Shown: piece by piece, positions 60,200 through 64,000 of the stretch
Layout of the letters: the number at the start of each line of letters is the position of its first letter
How positions within the stretch are numbered: position 1 is the first letter of the stretch
Assembly: GCA_030272155.1 (NCBI GenBank)
Contig: CP126204.1
Location: 3,649,501 to 3,713,500, forward strand
Source of the DNA: Tetradesmus obliquus
Lineage: Eukaryota > Chlorophyta > Chlorophyceae > Sphaeropleales > Scenedesmaceae
Length of the DNA stretch: 64,000 bases
Reading direction: 5' to 3'
Notes under the pieces: generated by a model
What the model saw: only the letters and a program-made list of their open reading frames with translations
The model's database searches: none
What the model was told of the DNA's origin: nothing
Program-made: the position numbers and the translations under genes

Positions 60200-63100
60200 A
60201 GGGTGAGCCTGTTTGACCAGCCGCAGCTGGGCCCCGCAGGCAGCAGGTGCCCGCCACCCGACCAGCCGCCATGCTCCACCAACGCCAGCGCCTGCGCTGA
60301 CTGCGACGCGTGCTTCTCTGAGCTACCACCTGGAGGGAGGCCCAATGCAACACACTTTGCAGAGTGAGCACAGGAGATGTACTTAAGCGCGCCCTGAAGT
60401 TGTCTTAGCCAGTGAAATGTGTGCTCGTGTTGCAACGCATGGGCTGCGGTTTGCGCTATCAGCCAGTCCTGCAACAACAGCAGGCATGCTCCAACAACGT
60501 AACCGCCTGCGCAGTGACTGCGACACATGTTTGTCCGAGCTGCCGCCAGGCGGCAGGCCAAATACAACACACTTTACAGAGTCAGCAGGGCAGAATGTTT
60601 CTGGCGCCCTGCTGTCATGCTGCTTGAGAGCGTGATGGTGTGCTGCGATGCCTGTCAGTTTGTGACGCAAGATGCTCTGAGCTGCCGCCTTGTGGCAGGC
60701 TCCGCATTGCAACGCCAGTTTGCAGAGCAAGTACTTGTGGTCATTACTGTGTGTATGCTTGAGCGTGCTTTACAAATGTTATGCATGCTACGCATGTCGT
60801 TCTAGTCAAGCGCACACATGGTTGCTGCTGCTGCTGCTGCTGCTGCTGCAGGTTCCTGCCGTGGTTCCTGGAGGCTGTGCCCAGTGAGGGCTGCGCCAAA
60901 GCTCCCCACCATTGCGCATGCTGACCTATATGTCCTGCTGCTGCTGCTGCCGATGTTGCAGGTTCTTGCCGTGGTTTCTTGAGGCTGTGCCAAGTGAGGG
61001 CTGCGCAAAGGGCGGCGCTGGGGCCTACAACAACGCCATACAGAAGGACGCTGCAGACCCCACAGGTGCACACCTGATTCTCTTTTAGTTGGGTGCATTG
61101 CACCGTGTCAATTGTGTGCATGTGTGCATCCTACGCCGTGTGGAATAGTGTAGGGTAGCTGCTGCGATCTTCGCCTTCATGTGGGGTTGCTTAAACTGGC
61201 GTTTACAAGCACATATAAAGTTCTATATATTTTGCATGTTGATACATCCAGTGTGTTTGCCGGTGGCTCCTTCATGCAGCTGCTTGCCTGCCTGTAATGC
61301 AGGCATTGCTGGCCTAAGCTCCCCCATCATCACTGATGATGGCCCACAGCGCTGTGACAGCCAGCGCCTCACAGCGGCTGTGACAGCCAGCGCGTTTTGC
61401 ACCTACCAAACACCCCTCAACACCTTGTGCTATGTTTGAAGCACCCACTGCTGCTCTTGCATGCTTCACTGTGCTGCAGGCATTGCCGGCCTGAGCGCTG
61501 GCATCATCACAGCCAGTGCATTCAGGACCTACCATACGCCCCTCAACAGTCAGCCGGACTTTATCAACGCACTGAAAGCAGCGCGGCAGTTTGCACAGAG
61601 CGCATCTCAAGAGCTGGGTATGCAGGTGAGCAATGAACTATGTTGTTTGGGAGTATCTAAAAGGGGAACGCAGCGCAGGGTTTCCTGTGTGCTGGACAGA
61701 CATCAGGTGTGCAGGCGCCAGCCTCACGCACATGCGTATACCAGATTATGCAGCAGCCACCCATGGCTTTGCAATTCGCTCACTATATTCGGTGGTCGTT
61801 GCAACATGCGCAGTCATGTTTTCCAGTGCCTTTCCAGTGCCAGAGCACCACTCGGTTTTTCACATCTTCTTCGAGCAGTACCTCTAACAGCCACAGGGGT
61901 GCGGCGCTGCTGTTTCAGTCTCTGTTGTTGACAGTGAATTGCAGTTACGATGTAAGCATTTATCACATGTGTTGTGTGTCTCTGTGTCTGTGTGCCGCTT
62001 TTCCCGTGTTGCAGGTGTACCCATACTCGGTGTTCCACATCTTCTTCGAGCAGTACCTCAACACACACCGAGATGCGGCGCTGCTGGTGGGCCTGCCGCT
62101 GCTGGCGGTCTTCTGCTGCTGCTGGCTGTTCACTGGCAGCTTGTGGGGCAGCGCTATTCTGCTGGCTATGCTGTGCAGCCTCATGCTGCAGCTGGCTGGG
62201 TCCATGTACCTTTCAGGCATTGAAGTCAACGCAGGTGAGCTGTTGTGGGTTTTATTTCACAGCTACTTTGTGGTATCAGGCTGTGTGATCATGCCGGTCT
62301 GGCTTGCGCCGTCCACATGCAGCTACCTATGTTCTTCTTTTCCTGAAAGCACGGCTTGCATGGCTGTTCACTGGCAGCCTGTGGGGCAGCGCTATTTCAT
62401 TGGCCGTGCGGTGCAGCCTGATGCTGCAGCTGGCTGGCTCGATGTACCTATCCGGCATCGAAGTGAACGCCGGTGAGTGAATTGCAGGGATGGTGTTTCG
62501 ATTGTTCTCCTTGGTCTCAGGCGGTGTGTGACCATGCAGGTGTAAGTTGCACCATCCACGTGCAGCTACCTATCTTCTCATTCTCTTTCCTTGCATCTGC
62601 TCACTCCGCACGCAGAAACTGCCTGCCTGTTTATGGGCAGCCTGTGGGACAGCGCTATGTTGATCTGCAGTGCCGCCTTACATCTTGCCATGGCGCTGGG
62701 TACTGCCGTATAGTTGTGCACGCACATCCTGCAGCAAAGCTTCTGAACATTCCTGCTGCTGCTGCTGCTGCCCTCCATCACAGTCTCACTCGTCAACCTG
62801 GCGATGCTTTGGGCATCGCCGTCGAGTTCTGCGCCCACATCCTGCACTCCTTCTGCGTCTGCCACACCTGACACCCCTGCTGCTGCTGCCGCTGCTGTTT
62901 GTCCCTCTGTGTGTTTTGTTTTGCAGTGTCGCTGGTCAAACTTGCAATGGCCTTAGGTATCGCCGTAGAGTTCTGTGCGCACATCCTGCACAGCTTCTGT
63001 GTGAGCCACTTGCATCAAGCTTGCTGCTCCTGCTGTTCGTCCCTCGTGTTATGAAGTGTCGCTCGTCAACCTGGCAATGGCGCTGGGTACTGCCGTTGAG

Positions 63101-64000
63101 TTCTATGCCCACATCCTGCACTCCTTCTGCGTCAGGCACATGAACTGAATCAAACCTGCTGCTGCTCCTGCTGCTCCTGCTGCTGTTCCCTCCATCACAG
63201 TGTCGCTTGTCAACCTGGCAATGGCGCTGGGCATCGCCGTCGAGTTTTGTGCGCACATCCTGCACAGCTTCTGTGTGAGCCACATCTAACACACTTGCTG
63301 CTGCTGTTTGTCCCTCTGTTGTTTTGCAGTGTCGCTGGTCAACCTTGCAATGGCCTTAGGTATCGCCGTCGAGTTCTGTGCCCACATCCTGCACAGCTTC
63401 TGTGTGAGCCATGGCAGCAGGCAGGCGCGGGCCCGCGCAGCGCTGGTGAAGATGGGTGCGCCTGTGACCAGTGGCATCACGCTCACAAAGTTTGCGGGTG
63501 TGGTGGTGCTGGCGTTTGCACGCACACAGATCTTTGAGGTGAGAGTCATTTTGCTGTGTTTTGACATCTAGTCAAGCATCTATCAGTATGCAGTAGGCAT
63601 GCTGTCCAAGGATGGGTACATGGCAGGGCCACAAAGCTTTCAACCAAGTCACCAAGCTACCAAGAGGTGCCTTGTACATTGCTGAATTGCAGGTGTACTA
63701 CTTCCGGCTATACCTGGCCCTAGTGATCCTAGGAGCAGCCCATGGGCTGGTGCTACTGCCTGTGGTGCTGAGCCGCATTGGGCCCCCCAGCTGGTCTGAC
63801 CGCAGGGTTTTGGGAGGCTCCCAAAACCCCAGCAGCAGAGAGCTGGAGGCCTCTCGCAGCGGGGATGACCGGGCACTTGCTGGAGCTGCTGCTGCTGCAG
63901 CAGCAGAGGAGGCTGCTGTTGCGGCCGTGCTGGCAGAGGCGGCTGCGGCAGCTGCTGCTGCTACTTCTCAGCAGCAGCCGCAGCAGCTGTCCAGGGCTGA
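47949..64000 (+). CDS. NPC1: NPC1-type sterol transporter (3' end beyond window)
   Basis: About 25 exons. First: 47949-48028 (signal peptide [17 protein letters not shown]), 48655-49090, 49351-49485, 49714-49926, 50183-50452, 51027-51128, 51439-51513, 51707-51866, 52039-52362, about 52948-53226, 55169-55340, 55570-55754, 56204-56342, 56811-56992, 57610-58062; later ones run to 63694 onward. The Cys-rich lumenal N-domain has [25 protein letters not shown] and FLGGGA-like [10 protein letters not shown]. Then come the first membrane anchor ([18 protein letters not shown]), a middle lumenal domain, a sterol-sensing domain ([52 protein letters not shown]), a second Cys-rich lumenal domain ([27 protein letters not shown]) and the C-terminal RND block ([33 protein letters not shown]). 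It exports cholesterol-like sterols from late endosome or vacuole membranes. A Pro-rich insert follows the signal peptide. Confidence 0.95.
48667..48982 (+). repeat. PEPPAPS-type proline-rich repeat in NPC1
   Basis: A 21-base unit coding PEPPAPS is repeated about 13-14 times between the signal peptide and the [13 protein letters not shown] start of the conserved N-domain. The pattern resembles hydroxyproline-rich cell-wall glycoproteins of algae, and NPC1 homologues known to me have no such insert here. The antisense frame reads a Gly-rich repeat that is an artefact. Confidence 0.9.
50080..50820 (+). repeat. Copies around the NPC1 MNFMGGG exon
   Basis: A decayed 5'-part copy (ATGAACTTCATGGCCAAC...) lies at about 50088-50135. 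After the true exon (50183-50452), copies of its 3' part lie at about 50535-50705 (KDKR.P.VG..., [10 protein letters not shown]-like) and about 50775-50822, both followed by GTGAGTG donors. Confidence 0.85.
52550..52735 (+). repeat. Two copies of the NPC1 exon-9 3' edge
   Basis: The true edge [11 protein letters not shown] (to 52362) is repeated at about 52557-52592 and, decayed, about 52700-52728, each followed by a GTGAGT or GTGCGT donor. Confidence 0.85.
53227..54770 (+). repeat. Tandem array of an NPC1 exon tail, 8 extra copies
   Basis: The true exon tail at about 53140-53226 ([19 protein letters not shown]..) is followed by copies near 53313, 53509, 53683, 53896, 54066, 54281, 54449 and 54647. 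They alternate between two subtypes (GAGTGCCTTCGAGGC and GAGTGCGTTTGAAGC), giving a dimeric unit of about 365-385 bp repeated about four times. Units 53593-53977 and 53978-54362 are nearly identical, so expansion is recent. Long open frames read across it are out of phase with NPC1. Confidence 0.95.
54935..55110 (+). repeat. Two copies of the NPC1 [10 protein letters not shown] exon edge
   Basis: About 54940-54985 ([13 protein letters not shown]) and about 55050-55108 ([16 protein letters not shown]) precede the true exon at 55169, which begins [16 protein letters not shown] after cctgtgcag. Confidence 0.85.
56034..56203 (+). repeat. Copy of an NPC1 exon edge plus CTG/CCG tract
   Basis: The edge [20 protein letters not shown] occurs at about 56037-56100 and again as the true exon from 56204. 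Between them is a tract of about 27 CTG/CCG units ending at gacttcaaacctgcag. Confidence 0.9.
56424..57275 (+). repeat. Multiple copies around the NPC1 GPSITLAAS exon
   Basis: The 5' part of the true exon (56811-56992) is repeated at about 56540-56615 and 56675-56752 ([18 protein letters not shown] type), with a partial copy near 56424-56465. The 3' part recurs at about 57085-57122 (LLLDFILQ with donor) and 57187-57253 ([19 protein letters not shown]). Confidence 0.9.
57475..57560 (+). repeat. Copy of the NPC1 VTVFMALL exon edge
   Basis: Matches the true exon start at 57610 (gcag, GTCACTGTGTTCATGGCGCT...) over about 80 bases, including its TGCAG acceptor. Confidence 0.9.
59535..59735 (+). 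repeat. CTG-tract plus exon-edge duplications (NPC1 [10 protein letters not shown])
   Basis: The unit (CTG)n-catcag-GTGTCAGAAGCAGCCATGAG-... occurs at about 59505-59595 and 59605-59700 before the true exon at 59736. Here the CTG run and the exon edge were duplicated together. A copy of the 3' edge ([14 protein letters not shown] plus donor) lies at about 59925-59970. Confidence 0.9.
60130..60202 (+). repeat. CTG tract, ~23 units, at an NPC1 acceptor
   Basis: Uninterrupted CTG from about 60130 to 60199, ending CAG directly before the exon reading [13 protein letters not shown]. Decayed copies of this exon's 3' half follow at about 60480-60590 and 60640-60730. Confidence 0.95.
61303..61430 (+). 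repeat. Copy of the NPC1 [13 protein letters not shown] exon edge
   Basis: GCATTGCTGGCCTAAGCTC ... cagcgcgttttgcacctacc resembles the true exon from about 61479 and keeps a tgcag acceptor. It has an internal duplication of the ctgtgacagccagcgc stretch. Confidence 0.8.
61838..62700 (+). repeat. Copies around the NPC1 [15 protein letters not shown] exon
   Basis: The true exon (62016-62233) has an upstream 5'-edge copy at about 61850-61915 ([10 protein letters not shown]) and downstream 3'-part copies at about 62348-62472 ([12 protein letters not shown] ... YLSGIEVNA with donor) and about 62612-62700. Confidence 0.85.
62778..63290 (+). repeat. Four copies of the NPC1 [17 protein letters not shown] exon edge
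   Basis: Copies lie at about 62785-62868, 62926-63008, 63056-63143 and 63202-63285; the true exon starts at about 63330. Each copy encodes about 27 residues ([14 protein letters not shown] type), ends at GTGAGCCAC or a variant, and is separated from the next by a CTG-rich Leu-like spacer. Confidence 0.95.

Overview
The window looks like nuclear DNA of a chlorophyte green alga, most likely of the Scenedesmus/Chlamydomonas side (inference). The genes have many introns and are dense in CTG/CAG triplet tracts. A TGTAA-type poly(A) signal follows at least one stop codon. The recognisable proteins are eukaryotic: REV1, ING, CRIPT, NPC1, TLDc, MYND, a papain-LysM protease and a plant-type LRR protein. 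I saw no virus, retroelement, RNA gene, CRISPR array or bacterial operon.

Layout. 1-1.3 kb (+): 3' end of a patatin-like lipase gene. 3.1-6.2 kb (+): membrane-anchored alpha/beta hydrolase. 6.8-8.4 kb (+): unrecognised helical Ala/Leu-rich protein. 8.9-9.0 kb: stray copy of a TLDc exon. 9.5-18.9 kb (-): complete REV1 translesion polymerase. 20.3-21.2 kb (-): CRIPT. 22.8-27.5 kb (+): conserved protein with an HFDTD motif, followed by a TLDc gene (27.8-29.6 kb) that may be part of the same transcription unit. 30.8-31.9 kb (+): secreted repeat protein with basic cleavage-like sites. 31.9-34.9 kb: repeat-rich, including a 28-bp minisatellite. 34.9-37.6 kb (+): papain-like protease with LysM. 37.7-39.2 kb (+): secreted LRR protein. 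40.4-43.5 kb (-): intronless MYND-finger protein. 45.1-46.9 kb (-): ING/PHD chromatin reader. 47.9 kb to the right edge (+): NPC1 sterol transporter, about 25 exons, running out of the window.

The striking feature is not one gene but an architecture shared by most intron-containing genes here. Introns carry tandem, variably decayed copies of the neighbouring exon's edge together with its splice site. Long CTG runs sit directly upstream of many 3' splice sites, while CAG runs lie in exons and encode Gln, Ser or Ala tracts. The extreme case is in NPC1, where the tail of one exon appears nine times in about 1.6 kb. The genes are otherwise functionally unrelated housekeeping and accessory genes; nothing suggests that they form a pathway. 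Exon boundaries were read by eye from GT..AG sites, reading phase and protein-family conservation.
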